Assembly: GCA_904063045.1 (NCBI GenBank)
Contig: CAJFCJ010000017.1
Coordinates: 1-64,000 of the forward strand
From: Dimorphilus gyrociliatus
Taxonomy: Eukaryota; Annelida; Polychaeta; Dinophilidae
DNA length: 64,000 nt
Direction: 5' to 3'
The notes below the pieces were generated by a model. That model saw only the letters and a list, made by a program, of their open reading frames with translations, did not search any database and was not told the origin of the DNA. Below are positions 1 through 13,281 of the stretch, in pieces (positions within the stretch are counted from its first letter, which is position 1; every line of letters begins with the position of its first letter). A program made the position numbers and the translations under genes.

Positions 1-861
1 CAATCGAGTTTATCCTATTGAATGACAGATCCAATAGTATTAAATTTGTTAAATTGGCAAAAGTATTGCGGAGAAGGTGAGAGATATTATTGGCTCGAAG
101 GCAAAGATGCTGAAGTGATAGGAATGCGTTGAAATAGCCTGTTTCAATTCGATTGATAAGGCTATATGTAAGATTGAAAATTCGTAGACGCTGCTTAAAT
201 TCAAAAGACGGTAACTGATAAAGATTGCTATAGGAAATATCCAGATAGATAAGGGAAGATGAAAATTGAATGTTGGAAGGATATGATAGATTCAATTTCG
301 TCAGAATGATAATTTTAAAACCATCAAAATTTTGAATGGAATTTAATCCGTTACATTCAATAATTTCTGGATTATTGCATTTACATTTCCGCTCATAGAA
401 ACAGGAATTATTCGATTTTTCGCATAATTTCTCATCATCTCCTTCGAGACAGTCGATAATTCCGTCACAAATTTTTTCTTTCCTCAAAAATACCTTTTCT
501 TTTCGGCACATGAAAAAACCGGAAGGATAGAAATAATCTATTTATTCGTTAGTTAGTTGGTTTGTTGTTTGTTTGTTTCGTTGCCAATAGTTACAACATA
601 CCGCAACCTCTTTCGTCATCTCCATAAGGGCAATGGCCAACTTTATCGCATACTTCTTTAATATCAATACAAAAGTGAACTCGTGCGCATTTCATTTGAC
701 CATGTTGGCACTGTACGCTTCCGTCACAATTATAACTGTACTCGTAGACACTAGCAAGTCTAAACAATTCATCGTAATATAATATACATGGTTTTATTCC
801 TTTCTTCAGAAATACTTCGAATTTATCTGCAATGTTGGTGAATGTGAGAAGGAAGGAGAGA

Positions 862-910
<49 letters not shown>

Positions 911-3900
911 CAGAGAGAGACATCCAAACCTTGTACAGTTGGAAATGTATTTACAATAGGATTTAAGTCATTTTCAAACTCCCATATATTATAGATAGAT
1001 ATTGCCTTTATAAAGTAAAAATAGAAAGAATCAACGTGTTCATTTAACGTAGGAAAATTGTATTATCTTCATCAGACCATTGCTACTTTATTCTCCTCAT
1101 CCAACGCATTGAAACAGTCTACTCTATGATTATTTTCCATGAATCGAGGAAGACAATCCTCGCATATTTGATCTTCTCTGCAGCCTATTGACAGAAAATT
1201 CAAGAGTTATTTTAAGAGGTGAAGATAAAGAATGAATGGGAGAAGAAACCATTTAAACATTCTTCGTCGTTTAGGTCAATACACTGTCGTTTATTATCAC
1301 ATAAATCAGCGGAAACCCGTCTAGTTCCTATCAAACAACTGGCTTGTAAATTTGAATTTTCTATTGGAAAACCACAAAACTTTATCTAATTAAATAAACG
1401 AATAAACAAACAAAACTCGACCTTCTTGGAGGCAGAATATCTCATCGGAATTGTCATTATCTAAACAATCTTGAACCTGATTACAAATCATGGAGGGATG
1501 TAATATTTTTGAAGAATGAAGGCATCGTATTGGCGTTAATTGAGTACAATTAAATTCATCTCGATTGTCAAAACAATCAAATTCAATACTATTACAGACG
1601 TGAATTTTTGAAATGTAATAAACGCTTCGACGATAAATGCATTCAAAAGTAGAATTACGTAATGGTAAAAATTTGGTCAAGTTGTTTGAATAAGAGTTCA
1701 AATTCAGTTGATTTATCAATTTTTCAACAGAAATTGACGAATTTTTCTCTTCAAAAAAACAATCGAAAGTTGAGTGAAAAAGATAAAAAGAGATTGGTTT
1801 TTCAACCTAGAATTTCCTTTTCGCAAAATAGATATTCAATTTCCTGTTCATCTTGACAGTTTAAAGAAAAACCATAGAAATTAATTTGTCCGTGTCGTCT
1901 AAGCAGAAGACATTTCTTGGACGAAAAATCAATGGCAGTCATCTCGGTAATATTTACATTCCAAGGATTTGAGATATAAATTTTCTAGAAATGATGAACG
2001 GGTAGATAGATAGATAGATGAATGCATGAATTGATCATTTGAAAAATTCGTACTTCACTTATGTAAATGAACTCCATTGACAACACTTCAAAAGGAATAT
2101 TCCTATAGTTGTATGATAATTTCCGATCGCCTCTTCGAAATAGATTCCCTCTGTTTAGGCCTATTTTTATTTGTATCAATAAAGTTTACGATTGGCATTT
2201 GACAACTTGATCGAACCTATTGGTAACGTCCAATTCGGTTTGAAAAATGGTTCTGTACGACTCAACAGTGTTGGTTTGATAGAATAAAGGATATTTTCAA
2301 TAAACATTGCCTCGAATTGAGAGGAAACCGCAAGAGGTTTCAATTGATTCTTCCTGCAAAAATCAGCGTAATTTTTCAGTTTTACTTTCTCTTTTAAATC
2401 AAAGAAATAATAGCAAATATAGTTTTGGGAAAAAATCAAATAATCACTAATCCCTCTAACTCTTTGACAATCTGTTGAGAAGAAGAACAAGAAGAAGGGA
2501 AACTGTATTAACTAGTTGGAAAATAACAAAGAAACAAACCAGTTTTTTCAGATTTTGAACACTTGATCATAACATTTGGTTGGGCGAAATGAATCGACTC
2601 GCCCACTTTAGATAGCCGACACATTTTGAATTGAGAAGCCTTTGGCCCGCATTCTAATAGAACTAACGATGGATAAAGTTTATCTTGAGGGTAATTGTCG
2701 TCAAGGACAAGTCCATTAGAATATCCGTATTCCTCACACAAAATCTGTTTGTTTATTCATAGTTGAAGCTCAACGAAATTTGAAATTGTACGAATGAAGA
2801 AAGATACATTTGCCTCTCTTTTCCCAAAAAATCGACTGGATATACGATAACGTTGGCTGTTCTGTTGAGTTAGCACTTGTGGTTCAATGATTAACTCGAT
2901 GGAAGGCGAAACTGTCGTTGGTTGTATTAAATCTATTGGGAAGAGAAAAGTTCCTCAAACCACACGTATCGCAGAAAGCAGCTTCTACCCACAAAAATTC
3001 CTTACAATCTCCTTCTTAAATAGATCTTGTTCAACGCATTGAACAAGTATAGAGAGATGATGCTTGAAGGAAAATTGCATTAAGGGATACTGGCAAAGCG
3101 ATAAAGTTGAACTAGACGAATCGCACGAGATTACTGGAACCTCACTCCAAGCGAAAACCAACGTCCATACCCTCCAACTGAATTTCATTCTTTGCCAGTT
3201 ATGTATAGGGAAAGGTAAGAAATCTTTACCAAAATGCTTGCATACCGCTCTTGCGCTGATCGTATAGTCTCTTATTGAATTTAATTGAAAAATTAGAGGG
3301 ATACTTTCCGAGTAGCTGATATTAATCATTGGCCGTAGAATGTTAGTTTGGCTATTATTCACCTTTGTCAGGTAGACGTTTGTCAAATTAAGTGTAACAG
3401 CTTTGTTAATCTGTAAAGATAGTTAGTATAGAGAGAGAGAGAGAGAGAAATTCTTCTAATAGATTACAATTGGAAACTTTCCTTTCTTCTTTTGCAGTTC
3501 ACAGATATCTTCAGCTTTACATCGGTTATTAACTTCTTGAAAATCCATAACATCTTCGTAATGATTAACATGAATGATTCGGTGACAAATTGACTTTTTA
3601 ACGGTTTCATTCAAAGAGCATATTTGCGTCATTTCTCCTCCTTTTAGTTGATAGATTCCATTGAAACTATTACCGACAATGATATAATCTATATTTAGAG
3701 GAAGAGAAATGAACAAGAAACAGAATAGGAAGAGAGCAATGTATTTTTACGGGATTGATTCCTTCTTAAGCATTTTAAACAAATGGTAAAAGAGCGATCT
3801 TCGTCCTTAAAGATATCTCTATAATTTTGTTCATTCTTAGAAATGGTGCTAAACGCACACTTGGTAGGCGTTTCACAAATTAAAATGGCTGAATTATTAT

Positions 3901-4201
3901 CATGAGCATTTTCATTGAAACAGTAGGAAAGTTGAAAGAAAATGTTCAAATATCCCATATTTTTGCAAAGATAACTTCCTATATTCTTTGTTAATACAGA
4001 TCCATAATTTTTAATAAATATATCTCTATTATTGTCGTTCTTAAACACTATATAACCGGAAACTTGAAATTGATTTGAAGAGGAATCTTCCTCAATTCTA
4101 AACTTTCCATCGTAATTCTCAAAGTTAAAAAGTTCGATAGACCAACTTTTCCTCATTGTATAGGAAACCGTCAAAATGAGAAAAGTCCATCTATTCGCCA
4201 T
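1..4201 (-). CDS. SRCR-CTLD-LDLa-LRR receptor, GRL101/LGR-like, 3' end cut by window edge
   Basis: Starts at the ATG at 4201 with a signal peptide (MANRWTFLILTVS). Exons that join in frame: 4201-3751, 3688-3468, 3410-2993, 2932-2808, 2744-2540, 2471-2217, 2160-2054, 1984-1807, 1748-1417, 1379-1250, 1184-1078, 1005-930, 826-602 and 537 to the left edge, about 1,120 residues. Domain order: degenerate SRCR-like segments (exons 1-5; for example ARAVCKHFGKD and ILCEEYGY), a C-type-lectin-like domain (exons 6-8; CYYFFD, YADFCRKN, YLFCEKE), four to six LDLa modules (exons 9-14; VCDKVGHCPYGDDERGC, ICDGIIDCLEGDDEKLC), then at least four leucine-rich repeats at 1-420. The 7TM part is not in the window but is expected, because the downstream paralog (4577-10426) has the same layout and even an identical 205-nt fifth exon. 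Probably a membrane recognition receptor. Ligand unknown. The donors of exons 3 (GTGGGT) and 11 are the least certain. Confidence 0.85.
864..920 (-). repeat. GA microsatellite in a receptor intron
   Basis: Near-perfect GA run with a few GACA units, lying in the intron between exons 12 and 13 of the left receptor; it is pyrimidine-rich on the gene strand. Confidence 0.9.
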
Positions 4202-4576
4202 TGGAGGAAAGAGAGAGAGAGAGAGAGTTCGACGAATAGATAGATGTTTGGAAGATTAATTGACTCTTGAGAAGAGAATGCTAACAAAAGAAGCAATTAA
4301 TTTTGAACGAGTTGTATTTCTTAATACGAAATATAGAAGAAATTGGATCGAATTGATTAAATAGTTTATTCAAGATCGATAAAATTGAATAGTAATTGAA
4401 TAATTTTGAAGAAATTTTCTAACAAAATTACCAAAGTGGAGAATATCATTCTTCTTAGCTGTTATCTTGTTATTGTAAATGAAATCTATGCATAGGAAAT
4501 ATTGAAATTTCCCTTTCGATTTCTGATTTGGAGAAGAGAGATAAAAGTAGAAGATTAGTTAGTTTGTTAATATTTG
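4202..4576. other. Short intergenic spacer between the two receptor paralogs
   Basis: 375 bp with a GA repeat at about 4208-4229 just upstream of the left receptor's ATG. It must hold that gene's promoter and 5' UTR and the 3' UTR of the right receptor. No other gene is visible. Confidence 0.6.
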
Positions 4577-7355
4577 TTATACTTTAACAGAGATTTTATT
4601 TGAGTCGATCTTCTCTGCAAAGCATAAATGATGCGAATGAATAGAAGCGATAGCGTTCATAACATCTTTAAATACAAAACACCAATTTGCTATCAAATCC
4701 CTTTCTAATTCAATAGTGTATTTTTGCAGAAACTGCTCATCTTTTAACAAGTATTTTTTCCATTTAAAATTGAATTTCTCCTGATTTAAAATCATTTTCA
4801 AGGCTAAAAGGGAAGGGAATGGAAGGGAAGAGAGAAGAAGAGGAGGATAAGTAATCACTTTTAAAAGTTTCTCTTACCAGCATTAGTGTTGACAGTTTCG
4901 TTCAGCCTCTTTATTCTACGACGACATGGACTAAATGAATGAGATGCGTAGGCGAATGTACAGAATGTACCTGGCTTTTTTAACGTACGCACGAAATAAT
5001 CTCTTACCATCAATTAGAAAGAATATAAACGGATTAGCATAGCTTTTGAACGGTAAAAAGAATAAGCATATCCATAGTTTCGCCTTATACGATAGATTGT
5101 TAGCTGATTTGAATGACGATTGCGAAAGAGTGCATAGGCTGAAAATTGAGATAATGAACAATGTTACGAAATTATTCAAGAACATAAGGAATGGCCATTG
5201 GAGTAAATGTTTCGCATTCAAACTGTTTTTCCTACTCAAATATCTAAAGAGTTGATATAGAAAATGCAATGCAATAACAATCATTGAAGAAAATGGTAAG
5301 AGACTATTCGCAAGCATTACGTAAACGTTGATAATTAATGAATCGCTCTCGTTTGAAAATATAAAGTTTGAAAAGGGAATTAGAGAAGAAGACGACGACG
5401 TTCGTTTCGGAAAAGAATCCTAAACAGAGTAGAGGAAATTAGAAGAAAGTAGAGAGAAGGAGATATTGTAAAACTTACATTGAAAACGAAAACTGGTAGA
5501 ATCGATAGCAAGATTGAACACATTAGCAGAAATAAAAGAATAAAAATTAATCTTCTTGTAAAATGCTGTTGAAATCTTGCAGAGGAAAATTGATAATTCC
5601 AGAATAGACAGTTGGTAGAGAAGATATTGTTGATATAGGCAGCTGGAAAGACTACTCTTAAGAGTTTGTAAAGTAGACTTCCCTTCCAATCTTCTTCGTA
5701 TGATATAAATTGATTCTCGTAGTAAAAGTTTACTATAAGAAAACTTTGAATAGAGATAACAATAAGGAAATCAGTTGAAAAGATAACGATTTCATCGTAA
5801 AACTTGTAACTTTCTCTCAACACAAGAGCCACGATTATAAAACTAATTAAAGCAATAGAGAATAGAATTATTAGAATAAAAGAGAGATTAATTAGAAATG
5901 TTGAATTAATGAGATAATCGCAAGTATTGATATCCTTTAATCTAAACGAACAGTATGATAAATCTGTTATAGTTTTCCACGCAAAACAGCAATGATGCTT
6001 GTTAGACGTCGATAAATTTTCCAGATTTTTCAAATAGTTCAATAGAATAAATTGATCTTTCCTTGAATTTTTCAACGTTGTTTGTAGAACAACGAGATTC
6101 TTAAGCGACGAAAGATTCCTAAACGAATTGTAACGTATAAAGATCAAAGGTATGTTTGTCATTTTCAACGTAATCAATTTGGTCATCGATCCGAATAGAT
6201 TATAGTTAAAGTATTGTAATTTCGTATACGAAATATCCAATTGGATTAGCTCTGTTAAACGGCTAAAAGCGTTACTTTTGATAAGCTCCAATAGATTCTC
6301 GCTAAGATTCAACTGTAATAGGCCTTTTTGAAAATGAAAATCGTATTCGTCAATCAATTTTAGAGCATTTCTACTAAGATCAATAAATCGTAGATTTATG
6401 AATAATTTAAAATTTGGTACTCTTTTCAAAAATCCATTTGATAAATCGACAAAAACAATTTGATTGAAAGAGTAGAAAATCAAATATGGAAATTGAACAA
6501 GTTTTTCGAATTTCACGTATTTTGAATAGATTCTAGAGTTTAAGAATTTCAAATTTTCTCTTCTTCCTTCTCCTTCTTCGAATACGCAATACAATCTCAA
6601 AGGCTGAGAACAAGAACACATTTCGGGACAACTGGTGATCTGTTTACAAGACAGTTCGTCGTCTCCTTTTGGACAGTTGATACGGCCGTCGCAAATTTTA
6701 TTAAAGCCAATGAACTTTCTCCAATTACGGCATTTATAATAGAATGGAATGGTAAAGTTGCTCGCTTGAAGGAAGAGAAAACAAAAGAGAACAAAGCCTA
6801 TATATTATATTCGGTTCTATAGTATTAGTATAATTACCGCATCCTATTTCGTCATCTCCGTAACGGCAGTCAATAAATCCATCGCAATAATTAATCGACT
6901 CTATACAATATGTAGAGTATTTACACTTGTACTTTCCATAGCCGCATTTATAGTTGTCTAGGAAATTCCAACAGTATGTATTCTCTTTGTAAATCCGATT
7001 AAAAGATTCTAATTGGATGCCAAAATCATTGTATTTCAATGTACACTCTTCATTCTTCAATCTTATACAATATTCATTCATATCTAATGAACAATTCACT
7101 TTCTCTTCCTCCTCCTCCGACGACGACTCTCTCTTCTTCTCTTCCGTTTTCTTTGAACAAATTTTAAACATCTAATATTAGAACAACAACAATAAAATTT
7201 TTAGTTGCTTTTGAAAGTATCTATACAGATTTTTCATCCGACAGATCAAAACAGTCTCTTCTTCCATTATTCAATTCATCAAAAGAGATACATTGTCCAT
7301 TTTCGCATTTTCTATCGTTATTCGACTTATTTGAAAGCAATTTTAAGCAATAAAG

Positions 7356-7392
<37 letters not shown>

Positions 7393-10300
7393 ACAGAGAC
7401 AGACAGGCACACAGACGAATAGGCATAGAAAGAGAAATATACTAAAAAGTCATAATTACACTTGATTCTTTTCGCAATTGTAATCTTACTTCGATGAATG
7501 AGAAGAACAACAAGAGTGAAAGTAGAACTGTTTGATCAATGGAGTAATAGAAAGCAAATAATTGACAAACCACATAAATTCTCATCCAATCCATTAGAAC
7601 AGTCTTTAATTGCATCGCAAACCAAAAGATAGCTAATTAAAGTATTATCGTCGCATTGAAATAGACGACTTTCTGAACAATTCAATTCGTCAGCTCCGTT
7701 CAAACAATCTTGAAAACCATCGCATTTATAATTAATGTGAATGCAGGATGGTTCATCTAGACAAGTGAACATAGTCAATTCGTCGCAAACTCTCTCTCTA
7801 CCATTCATCACCAAAGAGAAATTTGGACCAACTTTTTCCAATTTACCTAAAGAATTGAACAGAATAAAAAAAATATGTCTAATCAGCAAAATCAATTTCA
7901 ATCATCTACTTAGTGAAGTTTGACACATAAAACTGGTAAAGATTTTATGAGAGCAGAGAACGCGATGGAGAATTTGTAATTGATTGTTTACGAAAACTGT
8001 TAGAGTAGTATTTGTTTGTATTTGTTTATGAACAAATGAAAGGTAAGTGTACAACCTTTATCTAGAATTACTTTTCGGCAAACAAACATGTTTCCATCAA
8101 TTACCAGTTTATTCCTATTTTTGAAAAGAAAAGGAAACTATAAGAGAGAAGGGAAGAACCTTGATTAATGAAATGAGAAAAATGCTTACCTGAAATTCTT
8201 CCCAGTCATTGTACAAGGTAGACTTTTTGTCAGTTGGTCCAAATGCATATTATTGCTTGTGAGTTTACTTACAATTTCGTTCATTTTACTGACTTTTAAC
8301 TCTGGAAAAGGTGTTGAATTTATAATATTCAACGCATTCTTTACCGTTAGGTGTAGGGTATAAAACAAAATTTCTTATCTATTCACCTACTGCAATATCC
8401 AATAAACGTGGAAAAATACTGAATAGGAAGTGAATGTTGTGAAATCTGGCACCGACTCCGAGCAAATCTAATCCGAGAGAATCACATTCTTCTTTCACCT
8501 CTTTCCACGAGACTTTTTTAGCGGGATGAATATGATAGAAACATTCCTGAAAAACTCGATACAAGTGAACTTTTGTTCGATTATTGAAGATTGTAGGACA
8601 ATCTAAAGAGAAACAAAGAAGCATTGCACTCTAAAAAGTTATTGAAAAGAGTTTTCAACCTGTTTTCGTATTCTTTAAGCATTCCATAATGACATGAGAG
8701 GTTGGTATATTATATAAATGCATACCGGTATTATCCATTCGGCAATCCTTTAATGTTTGAGAAGATTTACAATCGAGACTTAGCAATACCTTTCTAGGAT
8801 GATATTCAACGTATGCAGGATCAAACAACTGGGAAAAGTTATAACCAAATTCCTTGCAAATAAGCTTGGATTGGATTTAAATGAAAAAAAAAAAAGGAAA
8901 ATTACAATTGTATTATAGAGATTGATGACGACCTACTCGAGATTCCGCTTGTCCAAATCGCCAGTTGGACACGTAGAACCAATCGTTTCGAAAAGAAACT
9001 TGTAAGCGTCCAAAGTAAGAACTATTGTTGGGAGTATACCGTATATATTGTTGATTGACCCACAAGTCGACATTCTCCAACCGAAATTGATAGTCTTTAA
9101 CAAGTGAAAAAAGATTAGGCGATGGAAAGAAGATTTGAATAAGAAACCTGGTAAAGGGGTTAACTTTTCTCCGCATTTATTAATGAGTACACGGACATCG
9201 TTTGAGAAAATAAGAAAGGCACGTTCAGTTTTAAAGTTGCAATCGGACAATTGTTGAGCGTTTGTCCGACAGTTGATAAGCAGAACTGTTGAACTGTGAT
9301 TGAAAGCGGAAGATACGAAATTCCTAAATATGTGTCGTAGTCCTTCATGAAATTGATTTCGGCTAATCGACGTTATAGTGCGATTGAAATACAAACAGAC
9401 TAAATGAGAATACGCTTCAAGCTGTTGAGGAGTTGCTTTGGTTGTGTAAACTGGAATAAAAGATTTCCCATCCTCATAGCTTTTTAATAATCCAAATACT
9501 TCTGTACCCGGATCGGCAATTGACCCACCGGAATGTAAACTCAGAGCGGTAAAATCGTCCTCTTTATTTTTACTGCAAAATACTGGATAGCAGGTTGTTT
9601 GGGATGAATTTTTGGAGAATATTCCCTTACGTATATTCTCCCAGTAGATGAATTTATTGGCAAATTTTCCAACGTACTCTCCCAATTTCATACGATAATA
9701 GTTTCTACAGTCGACGTACAATGTCCTCTCTCGGTGGCAGACGACGTAGGAAGTCTTATTAAATCGTAGATATAGACGATTATATTGATGAAGAGAATCC
9801 GTACTATCGGCAATATACTCATCTGCATTTTTTTGGAGAAACGATTAAAGATAACAAAACTGATGGGAAATGATAAAATGCTCATATACAGGATATATTG
9901 AACAGAGAGCAGCTTAAACACATTTGTTCAAATGTACCCAGGAAACCATCATTGTTATAGGTGAATTTACACGTTTTCCATTCAGCACAGGCTATTGTTG
10001 AAATATATTCATCTGAAATAAATTTCTTATTCTCATAGGTAATAAGGAAAAGCTATGATAAATCTTACTAATATAATCACCACCATTACAAGTAAGCATG
10101 ACGGCGTTGAATTCGTCAAAATCCTTATCTTGACCGCATAAGAAAGAAGAGGCGTAAATATTTTCAATTATATCCTTTGAATAATCCAACGTAATTATAA
10201 AACCCTTTTGCGACATGTCGTCAAGATTGTATACGTTATCTAGGAAGGCGTAGACCATAGGAGCAACACTGACAATATTCTCGTACACTTTAATTCGTTC

Positions 10301-10426
10301 TAAACCTATAGACGGATTAGTTAGTTCTCTAGTGGGATTATCATAACCGTATTCGTAGTAATTTCCATTGTTCCCTTTAGCCAAATAGTTAAGATAGAGA
10401 ACTAGATATGAGATCTTTCCCTCCAT
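4577..10426 (-). CDS. SRCR-CTLD-LDLa-LRR seven-transmembrane receptor (GRL101/LGR-like GPCR)
   Basis: About 1,540 residues in 16 exons: 10426-10069, 10012-9890, 9822-9148, 9094-8937, 8864-8660, 8602-8391, 8338-8190, 8114-8056, 7846-7571, an uncertain 38-nt mini-exon near 7490-7530, 7325-7227, 7171-6838, 6764-5479, 5347-4971, 4930-4878, 4803-4577. All other junctions keep frame. Signal peptide (MEGKISYLVLYLNYLAKG); SRCR-like units (exons 1-5; LICKEFGYNF); C-type-lectin-like domain (exons 6-8); five LDLa modules (KCDGFQDCLNGADELNC, ICDGRINCPKGDDELSC); about five LRRs; a hinge with HHCCFAW, like the CCxF hinge of LGR receptors; then seven helices. TM2 keeps an Asp (STDFLIV) and TM7 has NPFIF in place of NPxxY. 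No DRY/ERW is visible after TM3. The cytoplasmic tail is about 95 residues. Use the ATG at 10426; the frame opens a few codons earlier without an ATG. Paralog of the gene at 1-4201. Role by family: G-protein-coupled sensing of an extracellular ligand. Pathway unknown. Confidence 0.9.
7359..7389 (-). repeat. GA microsatellite in a receptor intron
   Basis: About 15 GA units just upstream of the third LDLa exon of the right receptor; pyrimidine-rich on the gene strand, so it can double as the 3' splice-site tract. Confidence 0.85.
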
Positions 10427-10746
10427 CAAACGATCATTCCACAAATCGAACTGGTGATATGTCTAATTAGCTAAGTGAAAAGTAACACTGTAAAGAAGAG
10501 AGGGAAAGGGAACGAGACTCGAAACTTTAGGGATATTTTAATAATAAAAGAAGAATATAGGCTTAATTGATTGTAGATACTTTCGAAGATGAGAAGATGA
10601 AATATCAGAATGATTTACTGAAAAGATTAATTTTGAACTATCGAATGAATTAATTAAATTTTCAATTAAAAGCAATTGTAACAGAGCCTACGCACTTTTT
10701 TGGTCGATTATACAAAAGAGGGCGTTGTAGATAATCTAGAATAAAT

Positions 10747-10755
<9 letters not shown>

Positions 10756-10788
<33 letters not shown>
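10756..10788. repeat. GA microsatellite
   Basis: About 16 GA units in the 5' flank of the right receptor gene. Confidence 0.9.
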
Positions 10789-10789
<1 letters not shown>

Positions 10790-12236
10790 TATATTGTAAT
10801 ATACAATTTATACTGTATATACAGCAGGTATACGCAAAGGTAATAGTTAGTTAATCGCTAGTTTTGTTAATGAATATTCAAGGAAGAAAGGAAGAGAAGA
10901 GAAATTTACTTAATAAAGACGATTAATGTTAGATTGAAAAAGTGGGGCAATTTAATTAATTAATAAGGTTGATTTAAGAAAACAACAAGAACTTTTAAAA
11001 GAACAACATTTAACCAAGAAATTATCTGTTCATAATAAGAAATTGTTCAAATAAATGACACGATTCTCAAGGTTAACTTTTAGTCGGTCGATTACTAAAA
11101 TATTCAAGCAAATTCTTTGTATATTCATAGGGAATTGTTAAAAAAAGAGACATGACAATGACCTCTGCTTTCCACAAGTCTAAAGGAACGGAGGAGGACG
11201 CCAGCTATTGTAGAAGCGTTAAAAAGTAGAGAAAAGTCTTCCATACGAGCCTATTTACTCTGTTTGATGGCCATCGGTTATGCATGATCATAACCGAATG
11301 AATAAGAGAATAGCAATCATAAACAGAAACAAAAAAATAATAAACAAATAATAGTCTAATAACATTAAAGATTAAGTGTTGATCATTAATTAGTTGAACG
11401 ACAATAGAGAGATGCTCGAAGAGACGCCTCAAAGTTACCCGTTAAAAAATTAATAATAGTCTAAATCGATAAAAGTTTTAACGTTGTTGATTTAACGCAT
11501 ATAAAAGTTATTGTATAGTTTTCGATCAATTTTTAGCCGTAACCTTTATATATTAAAATTGAATTTATTCTATAAAAGATTTCCACCCCTTTACTCCGCA
11601 AATGCATATTCAAAAAGGCCTCAGTTTATTAATTAATCGACTTTGAATTATTCGAATAATTTACCTGATTCTATTATCTGTTTACTTGTTTAATTGTGCA
11701 AACACAGCAATGACGGAGAAGAGAAGGGGAAAATAAAAAGAAAACTAGTGCCTGGATCATTGCTTTTTATATCGTTCTTTTTAGGTTGTTGACGAAGAAT
11801 TAGATGGATAGATGGATAGGTAAAGAAGAGAAGGTTAGTTACCTAGAATTTTCCTATTGTTCACGTCCATCTAAACTAATAATTGGCACGTGAATTTTTT
11901 AAAACGTTTCAATAATTTTCAATGCTTAGTTTATTAATAAATTCTTTTCTTTTTATTTCATTTCGCCTGTTTATCCCTGAAACTATTGCAATTCCTACTT
12001 TTTCACCCTTCTCTCTTATCTATTATTACTCAAACTTTATTGGAAAATACCTCAAGTTAAGGTAAACGCCCTATAGAAACTAACGTTAGACTATTGGTGG
12101 TTTTCTTCTTTAAACACTTTTTAAAAAACATGTGGTTGGTTGTAATAACAATAAATAAATGCTTAACAGCCAATTTGTTTAAATTAATTCCTATAATTCA
12201 ATATTTTAATCGGCCTTATTCCTGCCTGTTTTACCT

Positions 12237-12240
<4 letters not shown>

Positions 12241-12272
<32 letters not shown>
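12241..12272. repeat. CT microsatellite
   Basis: About 16 CT units in intergenic DNA. Confidence 0.9.
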
Positions 12273-12275
<3 letters not shown>

Positions 12276-13281
12276 TTAGGTATTTCAAAGGGTTCTGTGG
12301 CCAGTGAATTCATTAAATAGTTAGAGGACAAATGAAGCCGATAGTCTGTACGGGTCGTATTTATCGGTTTTTTAATTGTATACTGTATAGCCTGTAGATA
12401 GTTACAGTATTCATTATGTCAATTAGTTGATAGTAACCTATTGGTTCCCGATATCAGTCTTTGTTGTCAATTTCAATGTGTAGTTATGTAGTATATATTT
12501 ATCTCCTCAATTTCTTTACCCTAACCCTAACGTCTTTGCCCTCCAGCATCGATCATCATTCAACTTTAATAGTTTTGAATTAATCTATTATTTCTGAGAT
12601 AATGATGAATCTATAATATCTTAAAAACTTTTCATTCAAAGCAAATTCTTTCTATTCTTTAAAGTAGACAAAACAAAGTTTCTTTTGTGCAATTTTCATA
12701 AATTTTCAATTATAAACGCCTCGCTGCTGCTATTTACCTTTAAAAAGACATGACTCTGTTGCATGTCTATTTGTGCGGGATTGTAATGGTAGGGGTGGTG
12801 GTGGTGATGATGAAATTGAAGATCAGGCTTTGAAGTGTGTCCCCTCTTCTTTCCCAATCATTAAAGTAAATGTAACAAGATTGTTTGTTTGTTTGTTTGT
12901 TTGTTTGTTTAATAGACTAAATTAGAATTATATTGATTTATTGAAGAAAGACTTTGACATAGAGTTATCATATCTTATCACATAAATTTCGTAAGACAAT
13001 AAGTATTTTCGGTCTTTTTGCAAATCTTCTAAAGAAAAAACAATCACATAAAAAAGGTAGAAAAATGTTAAAAATAAACAATATAATAGATTGATCATTC
13101 ATCTACAGTTCCCTCTTCCAGGTGAGAAAGAAGGGTTGAGAATGATAATGTGTTCTTGGAGAAGAATTTGAAATTTTCTAAAGGAAGAAAGTTACAATAG
13201 ATAATACGAAAATGCAAGAATAAATATAAAAGGTGTGCAGTTTCTTTATGTTCTTCTGTCGTCAATAATTCGGTTTAAATC

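Larger units (their letters stand above)
10427..13281. other. Gene-poor intergenic region with microsatellites
   Basis: About 2.85 kb, AT-rich, with no convincing coding signal; open frames are short and have no domain or paralog. It holds a GA tract (about 10756-10788), a CT tract (about 12241-12272), a TTTG repeat (about 12882-12910) and copies of the recurring ATACAGTA/TACTGTAT motif near 10812 and 12373. A two-unit CCCTAA stretch near 12522 is too short to be telomeric. It likely contains the 5' flank of the receptor at 4577-10426 and the 3' UTR of the CAP gene. Confidence 0.5.

Noticed and set aside
591-923. Frame beginning with a Ser-Leu repeat (MSLSVS...)
   Set aside because: The start is a translated GA/CT intron repeat; only the 602-826 part is a real LDLa exon.
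12515-12535. CCCTAACCCTAAC telomere-like sequence
   Set aside because: Only two units, with a similar fragment near 20270; too short to mean an interstitial telomere.
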